Below, piece by piece: positions 1 through 7,423 of a stretch of 12,383 nt of DNA. Under the pieces are notes generated by a model, which saw only the letters and a program-made list of their open reading frames with translations, had not been told where the DNA came from and made no database searches. A program made the translations under genes and the position numbers. This DNA is from Pseudomonadota bacterium (lineage in GTDB: Bacteria; Myxococcota_A; Polyangia; Polyangiales; Polyangiaceae), in NCBI GenBank assembly GCA_023411445.1, contig JAEYOT010000295.1, forward strand, positions 1 through 12,383, given 5' to 3'. Within the stretch, counting starts at the first letter, position 1. Each line of letters begins with the position of its first letter.

Positions 1-265
1 GCCTCAGCTGCGGCACCGTTTCCACGTGCGCCCACTCCTGCATGCCGTGACGCCACACGAGCGAGCGCTCCGTCAGCTTGCCCGCGCGCAGCGCCTCCAC
101 CACCTCCGCCATGCTCATCGGCACGACCACGGAGTCCTTGGTGTTCACCAACCATTCGCCGGGCGCGGTCGAGATGGAAACCGTCACGGCGTCGTCGCCA
201 TCTTTGTCGGAGTACTGGGGGAGCGCGTCCCAGCCTTTGTCGATGACGTGTGGATCGTCACTCAT
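1..265 (-). CDS. GYF_2-domain protein, N-terminal part (cut by left edge)
   Basis: Read on the minus strand from the ATG at 265-263, this gives 88 open codons that run off the left edge. It begins MSDDPHVIDKGWDALPQYSD. Residues of about 37-88 fit a GYF_2 (DUF4339-type) module: a GEW start, a segment about choosing or setting (SMAEVVEALRAGKL), then the hallmark 'SLVWRHGMQEWAHVE', which matches the family pattern 'LVW..GM..W..'. Such domains are thought to bind peptides or other proteins, and in myxobacteria they often lie ahead of membrane or zinc-ribbon parts; none of that is visible here. No strong Shine-Dalgarno is seen before the ATG, but it is the first good start in frame. It has the same strand as the large lipoprotein upstream (110 bp gap), so read-through transcription is possible. 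The rest of the protein and its job are unknown. Confidence 0.75.
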   Translation of the reverse strand, partial: MSDDPHVIDKGWDALPQYSDKDGDDAVTVSISTAPGEWLVNTKDSVVVPMSMAEVVEALRAGKLTERSLVWRHGMQEWAHVETVPQLR

Positions 266-375
266 GGTCGCGCCTGACGGAGCATACGTCATTGTTGCCG
301 CGCGGTAACCTCGCACGGCGCGGGCTCCGCATCGGTCGGATTCTTGAACAGTGAACGGTGAACGTCCGTGTAGCT
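266..375. other. Short intergenic gap with small repeats, no gene seen
   Basis: This is the space between the stop of the repeat lipoprotein and the start of the GYF_2 gene, both on the minus strand. It holds a tandem 7-mer (GTGAACG twice, 351-364). A perfect 10-bp palindrome GCTCTAGAGC (373-382) covers the lipoprotein's TAG stop. A weak 6-bp GC stem (298-303 with 318-323, 14-nt loop) is present, but no run of T follows on the minus strand, so I do not call a terminator. No convincing promoter was seen. Confidence 0.4.
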
Positions 376-3300
376 CTAGAGCGGGTCGTCGTCCACGTTG
401 ATCAGCGAGATGTCGCCCGCAGCCTTGCCGTCGTACTGCTTGTCCGCGCTCGTCGCCGGGCCGATCTCGACCCGATACTCCACGGCGCCGTCCGGAGCTT
501 CGTCGTCCACACCCTCGACCGTCACGGCGCGGGGCATGTTCCAGTTCGAGGCATTGAACGATAGCTCGCCGCCAGGCGGGCTCGTGACGACGCCCTCGTT
601 CGGGTCGGAGCTGGCGATCGGAATGGTGACCGTGGCGGTCGGCGCGGAGCTCAAGCGCACCGTGAACGTGACCGGCTCGGAGTCCGCGGCCTCGCTCGTC
701 ATGTTGGAGCTGGGCGCGCTCACCAGGAGGGAGGCGCTGTCGTCGTCCAGCGTCTTGATCGCGACGTCGCTCGGGTTCTTCCCTCCGTAGTCCGGGTCCG
801 TGCTGGTCGCCACGCCCAGCACCACCAGCGAGTCCTGCGGTCCATCCGCCTCGTCGTCGTCCACCCCCGTGACCGTGACCTGCTGGGGCGTCTTCCAATT
901 CGAGGTCGTGAAGCTGATCGACGACACAGCGAGGCTCGCTTCACTCTCGTCACTCACCGAGAGCGGGATGGTCACGCTCGCGGTCGGCTCGGACATGAGC
1001 GAAACCTCGAAGGTGGTGCTGGTGCCAGACTCGGAGATGGGACCTGCCGCTGGCGTGACCATGAAGCCGGCGCTGTCATTGTCCTCGTTGATGACCACCA
1101 CGTCGTTCGGATCCAGCGCGGCGTAAGCTGCGTCGGCGCTGCTCGGCTTGCCGAGGCGGACCAGGTACTCCTGTGGCCCGTCGGCGACGTTGTCGTCGAC
1201 ACCCGTCACCGTCACGACCTGCGCGACGTTCCAGTTTGATGTCGTGAAGGTGACGCTGGCCACGTCGACCTCGCCCTCATCGAGATTGCTGCTGCTGACC
1301 GGGATCGTCACCGTGGCCATCGGGCGCGAGCTCAGCTTGATCGTGAAGGTGGCGCTGTCCCCGTCCTCGCTGGTGGGACCGCTGATGGGGGTGATGGTAA
1401 AGCCTGGGGTGTCGTCGTCCGTGTTGGTGACGGTGACGTCATCCGGGTTGAATTTGTTGTAGGCGGGGTCGTCGCTGATCGCGGCCCCAGTCCTGATCGT
1501 GTACTGCTGGTGGCCGTCGGCTTCGTCGTCGTTGACGCCCTTGACCGTGACGGTCTGCTTGGAGGACCAGTTCTCGGTCGTGAACACGACTTCGTCCGGC
1601 GTCACTGTGCCCTCCGTCGTGTCGCTGGATGAGAGCGGGATGGTGACGGACGCCATCGGCTGACTACGGAGCACGATGGTGAAGGTGGTGGTCCCGCCAC
1701 CCTCGCTGGTGTTGCCGGCGGCCAGGCTGACGTCGATGCCAGCACTGTCGTCGTCCGTGTTGCTCATCGCCACGTCGGGCGGATCCAGCTCGTCGTAGTT
1801 TTCATCCATGCTCACGGCTGGAGCCAGCCGCACCGTGTACGGCTGCGCGCCATCGGCGAAGTTGTCGTTGACGCCCGTGACCGTGACTTGTTGCTTCGCG
1901 CTCCAATTCGCCGGCGTGAAGACGAGCATGGGCGGGCTCACCGTGCCCTCGCTCGTCTTGCTGCTGCTCACCGCCACCGTGACGTTGGCGGTCGGCTTGG
2001 ATGTCAGCGCCACCGTGAAGGTGAACTCCTGGTTGGGGCCACTCTCAGCGGTCGTGCCCGTCTGCGCGCTGACCACGAAGCCGGCGCTGTCGTTGTCGAT
2101 GTTGAACACGGCCACGTCGGGCGGGTTCAAGCCGTCGTAAGCCTTGTCCATGCTGACGGCAGGACCGGTGATGATCGAGTACGGCTGCCGGCCGTCCGCG
2201 ACATCGTCGTCGTCCACGCCGGTGATGGTCACCGTCTTCGGTGCGGCCCAGTCCATCTTGGTGAAGGTCAAGCTGCTGACCGACACCGTGCCCTCGTACG
2301 GGTTGCTGCTGCTGATCGGGATCACGACGTTCGCGACGGGCTGCGAGTTGAGCACCACCGTGAACGTGGCCGTGGCGCCGGACTCGCTGGTGTCGCCGGA
2401 GACCTCGCTAACCGTGAAGCCAGCGCTGTCGTCGTCCACGTTGCTGAGCGAGATGTCGCGCGGGTCCAGCCCCTTGTACGAGGTGTCGTCGCTGACGGCT
2501 GGGCTCGTCTCGATCGTGTACGGCTGCGCGCCGTCGGCGATCTTGTCGTCCACGCCGGTGATGGTGATGCGCTGCGGCGCCGACCAGTTGAGCGGCGTGA
2601 ACGTGACCGTCTCGGGGCTCACCTCGCCCTCGTACGGGTTGCTGCTCGTGAGGGAGATGCTCACGTTGGCCTTCGGCTCAGAGTTGAGCACGATGGTGAA
2701 GGTGGCCGTGCCGCCCTTCTCGGTCGTGTTGCCGCTCACGTCGCTGACCGTGATGCCGGCGCTGTCATCGTCCACGTTGCTGACCGGCACGTCCGGCGCG
2801 TCCAGCATCGCGTACTTCGCGTCCATGCTCGTGGCCTGCTGCACCTCGATCCAATAGGGCTGCATGCCGTCCGCCACTTTGTCGTCGACGCCCGTGATGG
2901 TCACGGTGCGGGGCGCCGACCAGTTGGCGGGCGTGAACACCAGGCTGGTGGGGCTGACCGTCCCTTCTTTGGGGTTCGTGCTGCGTAGCGGCACTGTCAC
3001 ATTGGCGGTAGGCTGCGAGCTCAGCACCACCGTGAACGTGGCCGTCCCGCCCGCTTCGGTCGTGGTCAGGCCGCTCGCAGGCGTGTAGCTGACCATGACG
3101 CCGGGGGAGTCGTTGTCGATGTTGATGACGTCCGGATTCTGCGGGTCCCGCCCGTTGTAGTTCGGGTCTTGGCTGACGGCAGGCGCCGTGATGATGCGGT
3201 ACGGCTGGTTGCCGTCGGCCACGTCGTCGTTCACGCCCGTGATGGTCACGGTCTGCGGCGCGTTCCAGTTGTTGGTCGTGAACGTCAGCATCCCCGGCGA

Positions 3301-5616
3301 CACGGTGCCCTCCGTGGTGTCGCTGCTGGAGACGGCCAGCTGAACGGAGCTGGTCGGCTTCGACGTCAGCACGACCTGGAAGCTTGCCATGCCGCCGCCT
3401 TCGGTCGTGGTTAGGCCAGTGGTGCCGAGCAGCTGGATGCCCGCGCTGTCGTTGTCCACGTTGACGACGTTGATGTCGTTGGCGTCGCGGCCATTGTAGT
3501 TCGGGTCCATGCTCTGCGCGGGGAGCAGCGCGACGCGGTAGGGCTGGTTGCCATCCGCCACGTCGTCGTTCACGCCGCGCACGGTGACGGTCTGCGGCGC
3601 GTTCCAGTTGACCAGCGTGAAGCGCAGGTTCGGCGGGTTGGCCACGCCCTCGGCCGCGTTGCTGCTCGCGATCGGGATGTTCACCTCGGCGGCCGGCTGC
3701 GAGTTGAGCACCACCGTGAAGGTGGCCATGCCGCCGGACTCAGTCGTGAACAGGGTTTGGTTGTTGGGCCGCACCGTGATGCCGGGGCTGTCATCGTCGA
3801 TGTTGATCACGTCGACGTTGGCCGCGTTCATGCCGGCGTAGTTGGGATCGTCGCTCAGGGCCGGCTCCGTCAGGATGCGGTACGGCTGGTTGCCGTCGGC
3901 CATGTCGTCGTTGACGCCCTTGATGGTCACGGTTTGCGGCGCGGACCAGTTGTCCTTGGTGAAGGTCAAGCGCGCTGGGCTCACGGTGCCCTCGCTGGTG
4001 TCCGTGCTGGTGAGCGGGATGATCACGTCCGCCGTCGGCTGCGAGTTGAGCACCACCGTGAACAGCGTGGAGTCACCCCGCTCGGCGGTGGCCAAAAGGC
4101 CGCTGGAGCTCACGGTGATGCCGGCGCTGTCGTCGTCCGTGTTGGACAGCATCACGTCCACCTCCAGCAGCGCGCCGTAGTCCATGTCGGCGCTTTCGTT
4201 GGGGTTGGGGCGCACGTGCACTGTGTAGTGCTGCATGCTGTCCGCCACGTCGTCGTCCTGCCCGGTGACGATCACTTCTTGCGGCGCCTTCCAGTTCTGC
4301 TCCGTGAACACGAGCTTGGTCGGGCTGGGCGAGCCTTCCTCCATGCGGCTGCTGATCACGTCCAGCACCACGTCGCCGCGCGGCTTGGAGTTGAGCGCCA
4401 CCGTGAAGGTCGCGCTGGCCCCGGTCTCGCTGGTGACCAGGCCCATGGTCGGCGTCACGTTCAGGCTCGGCGAGTCGTCGTCGATGTTCGTGACCATCGC
4501 GTCCGGCCCATCCAAGTTCGCGTAGGCCTCGTCGTCCGACACGGCCGGGCCGGTCAAGACCAGGTACGGTTGGTTGCCGTCGGCGCGGTCGTCGTCCACG
4601 CCCGTGACCGTTACGGCCTGCGGCGCCATCCAGTTGAGCGGGGTGAACAGCACGCTCGGCGGAGTAACCAGGCCTTCCAGCTCGTTGCTGCTGCTGAGCG
4701 GGATGAGCACGTCCTTGCCCGGCGGCGAGTTGAGCACGATGTTGAACGACGTCATGTCGCCGCCTTCGGAGGTGAACAGCCCCGTCGCCGGCATCAACGT
4801 CACGCCGGCCGTGTCGTTATCCTGGTTGATCAGCTCGACGTCGTCCGGATCCAGCAGGTTGTAGTCGGCGTCCTCGCTGCTGGCGGCGCCGGTCACGATC
4901 TTGTAGGGTTGCGGGCCGTCCGCGGCGTCGTCATTGACGCCCGTCACCGTCACCGGCTGCGGCGCCATCCAGTTCTCCGGCGTGAACGTCAGCATCTCGG
5001 GTGAGGGGACGCCCTCCGCCGGGTTATCAGAGGCGAGCGAAATCGAGACAGCTGCGGTCGGCGCGCGGTTCAGCGCCACCGTGAAGGTGGCCTCGCCCCC
5101 GGACTCGGTCGTGACCAAGCCCTTGAGCGGCGTGACGGTGAAGCCGGCCGTCTCGTCGTCGATGTTCTTCAGCTTCGGATCGATCGGGTCGAGGTTGTGG
5201 AAGCTCTCGTCGTTGCTCGTGGCCGGCGACGTCCGCACCGTGTATTCCTTGGTGCCGTCGGCCAGATCGTCGTCCACGCCCACCACCTGCACCATCTGCG
5301 GCGCAGCCCAGTTGTCCGTCGTGAACGAGACGGCGATGGGGGTGACCGAGCCCTCGGCGGGATCGCTACTGGAGAGCGCGATGGTCACGGTGTCCGTCGG
5401 CTGGCGCTTCAGCACGATGCTGAAGGTGGCCTTGGCGCCTTGCTCGGTGGTCACGAGCCCATCGACGGGATCGACGAAGATGTCCCCCTGCACGCCGCCG
5501 CCGCTGCTCTTACCGCCCTTGGGATCGTACTTGAAGTCGCCCAGCAGGCTGTTACAGCCCGCGAGCGGCAGGCACAGCCCCATCAGGAGCGCCGTGAGTG
5601 TCTTGAACGAGCTCAT
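376..5616 (-). CDS. Giant repeat lipoprotein with 15 Calx-beta-like domains
   Basis: A 1746-residue predicted lipoprotein. It opens with a type II signal peptide: MSSFKTLTALLMGLCLPLAG and then Cys21 (lipobox LAG|C). Asn at +2 fits outer-membrane sorting in the Escherichia coli scheme. A short Gly/Ser/Lys-rich linker (about 22-45) leads into 15 tandem repeats of about 113 residues that fill the protein to its end. Each repeat has 'TTESGG.ATFTVVLNSQP', an 'SSS...EGTVSP' strand, 'LTFT..NW.APQTVTVTGV.DD.ADG.QPY' and a closing 'N.DDDSAG'. The 'L.F...W...TVTVTG.DDD..DG' core resembles Calx-beta modules, so a rod of Ig-like, Ca2+-binding domains on the cell surface is inferred. There is no catalytic domain and no C-terminal sorting signal. 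Its ATG overlaps the previous stop by one base (TAATG), with a strong Shine-Dalgarno in front. The exact Pfam family is uncertain; adhesion or envelope-spacer roles are guesses. Confidence 0.9.
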   Translation of the reverse strand: MSSFKTLTALLMGLCLPLAGCNSLLGDFKYDPKGGKSSGGGVQGDIFVDPVDGLVTTEQGAKATFSIVLKRQPTDTVTIALSSSDPAEGSVTPIAVSFTTDNWAAPQMVQVVGVDDDLADGTKEYTVRTSPATSNDESFHNLDPIDPKLKNIDDETAGFTVTPLKGLVTTESGGEATFTVALNRAPTAAVSISLASDNPAEGVPSPEMLTFTPENWMAPQPVTVTGVNDDAADGPQPYKIVTGAASSEDADYNLLDPDDVELINQDNDTAGVTLMPATGLFTSEGGDMTSFNIVLNSPPGKDVLIPLSSSNELEGLVTPPSVLFTPLNWMAPQAVTVTGVDDDRADGNQPYLVLTGPAVSDDEAYANLDGPDAMVTNIDDDSPSLNVTPTMGLVTSETGASATFTVALNSKPRGDVVLDVISSRMEEGSPSPTKLVFTEQNWKAPQEVIVTGQDDDVADSMQHYTVHVRPNPNESADMDYGALLEVDVMLSNTDDDSAGITVSSSGLLATAERGDSTLFTVVLNSQPTADVIIPLTSTDTSEGTVSPARLTFTKDNWSAPQTVTIKGVNDDMADGNQPYRILTEPALSDDPNYAGMNAANVDVINIDDDSPGITVRPNNQTLFTTESGGMATFTVVLNSQPAAEVNIPIASSNAAEGVANPPNLRFTLVNWNAPQTVTVRGVNDDVADGNQPYRVALLPAQSMDPNYNGRDANDINVVNVDNDSAGIQLLGTTGLTTTEGGGMASFQVVLTSKPTSSVQLAVSSSDTTEGTVSPGMLTFTTNNWNAPQTVTITGVNDDVADGNQPYRIITAPAVSQDPNYNGRDPQNPDVINIDNDSPGVMVSYTPASGLTTTEAGGTATFTVVLSSQPTANVTVPLRSTNPKEGTVSPTSLVFTPANWSAPRTVTITGVDDKVADGMQPYWIEVQQATSMDAKYAMLDAPDVPVSNVDDDSAGITVSDVSGNTTEKGGTATFTIVLNSEPKANVSISLTSSNPYEGEVSPETVTFTPLNWSAPQRITITGVDDKIADGAQPYTIETSPAVSDDTSYKGLDPRDISLSNVDDDSAGFTVSEVSGDTSESGATATFTVVLNSQPVANVVIPISSSNPYEGTVSVSSLTFTKMDWAAPKTVTITGVDDDDVADGRQPYSIITGPAVSMDKAYDGLNPPDVAVFNIDNDSAGFVVSAQTGTTAESGPNQEFTFTVALTSKPTANVTVAVSSSKTSEGTVSPPMLVFTPANWSAKQQVTVTGVNDNFADGAQPYTVRLAPAVSMDENYDELDPPDVAMSNTDDDSAGIDVSLAAGNTSEGGGTTTFTIVLRSQPMASVTIPLSSSDTTEGTVTPDEVVFTTENWSSKQTVTVKGVNDDEADGHQQYTIRTGAAISDDPAYNKFNPDDVTVTNTDDDTPGFTITPISGPTSEDGDSATFTIKLSSRPMATVTIPVSSSNLDEGEVDVASVTFTTSNWNVAQVVTVTGVDDNVADGPQEYLVRLGKPSSADAAYAALDPNDVVVINEDNDSAGFMVTPAAGPISESGTSTTFEVSLMSEPTASVTIPLSVSDESEASLAVSSISFTTSNWKTPQQVTVTGVDDDEADGPQDSLVVLGVATSTDPDYGGKNPSDVAIKTLDDDSASLLVSAPSSNMTSEAADSEPVTFTVRLSSAPTATVTIPIASSDPNEGVVTSPPGGELSFNASNWNMPRAVTVEGVDDEAPDGAVEYRVEIGPATSADKQYDGKAAGDISLINVDDDPL
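379..5481 (-). repeat. 15 tandem Calx-beta-like protein repeats (about 340 bp each)
   Basis: The repeat array covers residues of about 46-1746 of the lipoprotein. The period is close to 113 residues, with only small length changes: repeat 10 has an extra Asp in 'VDDDDVADG', and repeat 15 has an insertion around 'SPPGG'. The Asn-Trp pair before 'APQ' is kept in every copy except repeat 10, which has Asp-Trp. The repeats have diverged at DNA level, but repeats 5-7 and the pair 9-10 are clearly closer to each other than to the rest. Confidence 0.92.
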
Positions 5617-6644
5617 TAGAACGTCCCTTCCACGCCGGCCCCAGTCAGGCCGATGAACGGTGTCACTCGCAGCGCGCTCCGCGGCACGTGCCGCTGGCCG
5701 GTGTCGGCTTGGACGCTGGCGGGCGGCTTGACCAAGAGCAGCGCGACGCCGGTAGTGACGCCCACGCCGCCCACGATGAAGCCGATGGTCGAGAGCGTGC
5801 CCATCGTGTGATAGCTCTCGAGCTCGGATTGGTACGCAGGACCACAGGTCGCGTCCGGACAGCCCGTCTTCAGCTTGCTGTGTTTGGTGATCGCCATCAC
5901 GCCGGTCACGCTGCCCAGCACCAAGCCGGCGCCGCCCACGGCGAAGGCCGAGATGATGGCGGGCTGGCGCCAGGCCGGCTCCGGCGGCGGCTCCGCGAAC
6001 GGCTCGTCCGTCTCTTCAGGCTCGGGCGGCGCGTCGGGAGGAGCGTCCTCCAAATCGAAATGAATGTTGACCGACTCGCCTTCGCGCAGCGTCACGACCC
6101 GCTTGGCGGTGTAAAAGCCCTTCGCGGACGCGCGGATCTCGTGGCGGCCCGGATCCGCAGGCCGCTTGACGCCCAAGGAGGCCGCCGCCACCGCCACGCC
6201 GTCGATCGTGACCGTGGGCTCGCTCGGCCCTGTCACGGTGATGGTCACCCAAGGTAGCCGCGGCGGGATCGCCACGATCTCGGCCTTGGCATCGGCCAGC
6301 GCTTGCACCCAGGAAGCCGGCGCGTCCGGCGCCACACCCTCGCGGATGATCAAGCTGTAGTTCTCGTGCGCGTCCACCAGCTTGCCCAAGCCGACCTGCG
6401 CGCGGGCCAAGTCGCGCAAGAGGGTGGGCGCATGAACCAAGGCCAGCGCGCGGCCGAAGCGATCGGCGGCGGTCGCGTAGTCCTTATCACGCAGCGCGAC
6501 GTAGCCTTCCTGCGCGAGCGTGCGCGCCGTCGCGCGATCGGCAGCGGTCGGCTCGGCGAGCGCGACGTTCACATTGGTGAGTAAGGAGCCCGCGGAGAGC
6601 GCGAGCGTCAGATTAAGAATGCGGAGGAATCGGGAATGCCCCAC
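5616..6644 (-). CDS. TPR + PEGA-like envelope protein with two C-terminal membrane helices
   Basis: 342 residues from a GTG start. Residues 1-30 look like a Sec signal peptide ending ALA|E. Residues of about 33-125 form TPR-like helices ('ARTLAQEGYVALRDKDYATAA', 'ALVHAPTLLRDLARAQVGLG'). Residues of about 131-198 are a PEGA-like beta domain ('VTIDGVAV', 'DPGRHEIRASAKGF'). A Pro/Glu-rich linker follows (199-224), then membrane helices at about 228-250 and 283-305 flanking a loop with Cys261 and Cys267. The end is 'TPFIGLTGAGVEGTF'. This layout is common in myxobacterial proteins of unknown function; TPR and PEGA modules usually mediate protein or cell-wall contact. The start is uncertain: no clear Shine-Dalgarno precedes the GTG, and the start codon sits inside an inverted repeat. 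It is the first gene of a coupled pair with the giant lipoprotein, which suggests a shared envelope role. Confidence 0.85.
   Translation of the reverse strand: MGHSRFLRILNLTLALSAGSLLTNVNVALAEPTAADRATARTLAQEGYVALRDKDYATAADRFGRALALVHAPTLLRDLARAQVGLGKLVDAHENYSLIIREGVAPDAPASWVQALADAKAEIVAIPPRLPWVTITVTGPSEPTVTIDGVAVAAASLGVKRPADPGRHEIRASAKGFYTAKRVVTLREGESVNIHFDLEDAPPDAPPEPEETDEPFAEPPPEPAWRQPAIISAFAVGGAGLVLGSVTGVMAITKHSKLKTGCPDATCGPAYQSELESYHTMGTLSTIGFIVGGVGVTTGVALLLVKPPASVQADTGQRHVPRSALRVTPFIGLTGAGVEGTF
5624..5631 (-). promoter_or_regulatory. Strong Shine-Dalgarno for the repeat lipoprotein
   Basis: Read on the minus strand this is GGAAGGGA, 7 bases before the ATG at 5616. It lies inside the last codons of the upstream TPR/PEGA gene. 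Together with the TAATG overlap it supports this start and suggests translational coupling or re-initiation. Confidence 0.7.
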
Positions 6645-6671
6645 CCGGGGGGCATAGTTTCAGGATGCCCC
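6636..6671. promoter_or_regulatory. Three-arm inverted-repeat cluster over the start of the TPR/PEGA gene
   Basis: Three copies of the same 7-mer alternate in orientation: ATGCCCC (6636-6642), GGGGCAT (6649-6655) and ATGCCCC (6665-6671). The middle arm can pair with either neighbour, giving loops of 6 or 9 nt, so the two hairpins exclude each other. The first hairpin contains the GTG start codon (6644-6642). The site could be a double operator or an RNA hairpin that affects translation. On the minus strand a weak promoter-like pair (TTGCGC, 17-bp gap, TATGCC at 6656-6651) overlaps it, which would give an almost leaderless message. The inverted repeats are certain; the function is inferred. 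Confidence 0.45.
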
Positions 6672-6850
6672 GAGCGCAACTCGGTTTATCTTCGGTTGCA
6701 GCTGATTCTGGCTGCGCCCGAGGCGGCGTGAGGGGGGCGGCTCCCCCATGAGAGCGTCGGCGTTTCGGTTTCACGAGAAGGGCAGCGAGGCGCCAGCGTC
6801 CTCGCGTGGCAAAGGATCTGACGCGGAAGAGCCACGCTGCTGCGCAGCCG

Positions 6851-6877
6851 GCGGATCCCAGCTCGCTGTAGATCCGC
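6851..6877. promoter_or_regulatory. Perfect 7-bp inverted repeat, possible operator
   Basis: GCGGATC (6851-6857) and GATCCGC (6871-6877) are perfect inverted arms with a 13-bp spacer. The arm centres are 20 bp apart, about two helical turns, as expected for a site bound by a dimer on one DNA face. It lies about 70 bp upstream of the channel-like gene start, next to a small AT-rich patch. Regulator unknown. Confidence 0.3.
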
Positions 6878-6901
6878 AAATTCCCGGCAAAATTGCGGTG
6901 A

Positions 6902-6936
6902 TTGGCCAGCGCGCACGCCGCTGATCTATGCTGGAG
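6902..6936 (+). promoter_or_regulatory. Weak promoter-like pair and Shine-Dalgarno before the channel-like gene
   Basis: TTGGCC (6902-6907) and TATGCT (6927-6932), 19 bp apart, form a poor match to a sigma-70 promoter just before the gene. GGAG (6933-6936) lies 10 bases before the ATG at 6947 and supports that start over the in-frame TTG at 6902. The promoter assignment is tentative; the Shine-Dalgarno is more credible, but it would lie very close to the transcription start if both were right. Confidence 0.25.
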
Positions 6937-6946
6937 CGCTGCGCCG

Positions 6947-7423
6947 ATGAACGACCGCACGCTGCTGACCCTGGGGCTGCTGATGGGTGTCGGATCCGGC
7001 AAGCCGCCGGAGCAGTGGCTGTCCAGCTTGCAGCAGGTCGCGCGGGAGCGCCAAGCGCAGAACCCGATGCAGAGCGTCCTTTTGACGGTGCTGGCGGGGT
7101 CGGCGGCCTTCTACGCCGCGGAGCGCGGTCACAACCCCAAGATCAAGACGTTCTACGACGCGCTCGTGTACGTCGCGACCAACCTGAGCGTCGGCTACTC
7201 CGACATCTTCGCCTGCACGGACGCGGGCAAGACGATCGGCGCTGCCTTGATGGCTTACGGGCCCGCGCTGGCGTCACGCGCGTTCGATCCGCCGCGCGAG
7301 GCGGAGCGGCGTGAGCAGGAGGGCGCTCGCTCGGAGGCCACGCTGCGCGACATCGCGGACAAGCTCGAGCGCATCTTGGTGGAGCTGCAGAGTAGCCGCG
7401 GCGAGGCTCCGGCGCATGGTTGA
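6947..7423 (+). CDS. Small two-helix membrane protein with potassium-channel-like pore motif
   Basis: 158 residues from the ATG at 6947 (GGAG upstream). After an N-terminal helical part (1-40) comes a hydrophobic stretch (about 41-57), then 'FYDALVYVATNLSVGYSDIF' (69-88), then a second helix (about 92-112), then a charged coiled-coil-like tail (115-149). 'T-N-L-S-V-G-Y-S-D' (78-86) lines up with the K+ channel filter 'T-x-x-T-V-G-Y-G-D' between two helices, as in 2-TM Ion_trans_2-type channels. Two differences are Ser81 for Thr and Ser85 for the second filter Gly; the second could change or abolish K+ selectivity. It is therefore called channel-like. Its stop overlaps the next gene by 8 bases, which indicates one operon with the YqiJ-like gene. 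It might instead be a non-conducting relative or a sensor. Confidence 0.7.
   Translation: MNDRTLLTLGLLMGVGSGKPPEQWLSSLQQVARERQAQNPMQSVLLTVLAGSAAFYAAERGHNPKIKTFYDALVYVATNLSVGYSDIFACTDAGKTIGAALMAYGPALASRAFDPPREAERREQEGARSEATLRDIADKLERILVELQSSRGEAPAHG

Larger units (their letters stand above)
6645..6946. other. Divergent intergenic region, about 300 bp, no gene supported
   Basis: This spacer separates the minus-strand TPR/PEGA operon from the plus-strand channel/flotillin cluster and must carry both promoters. Besides the GGGGCAT arms it has three further inverted repeats: a G5/C5 stem (6732-6736 with 6743-6747), GCGTGGC/GCCACGC (6804-6810 with 6831-6837, 20-nt loop), and GCGGATC/GATCCGC (6851-6857 with 6871-6877). 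A small AT-rich patch lies at about 6878-6894. Open frames crossing it give Arg/Pro/Ser-rich peptides with no domain pattern, so I call no gene here. Confidence 0.5.

Noticed and set aside
3757..5004. A 415-codon plus-strand open frame, and a similar 366-codon one at 1888-2988, inside the repeat lipoprotein
   Set aside because: Both are antisense to the lipoprotein and simply echo its repeat period (repeated 'VGHVVVHA'-like words). No signal peptide, start signal or known domain.
6732..6747. G5/C5 stem as a possible terminator
   Set aside because: No T run follows on either strand, and it lies between divergent genes where no transcript needs to end.
6613..7002. A 129-codon minus-strand open frame filling the divergent intergenic region
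   Set aside because: It overlaps both flanking genes, is Arg/Ser/Pro-rich, has no conserved motif and would leave no room for the promoters of two divergent operons.
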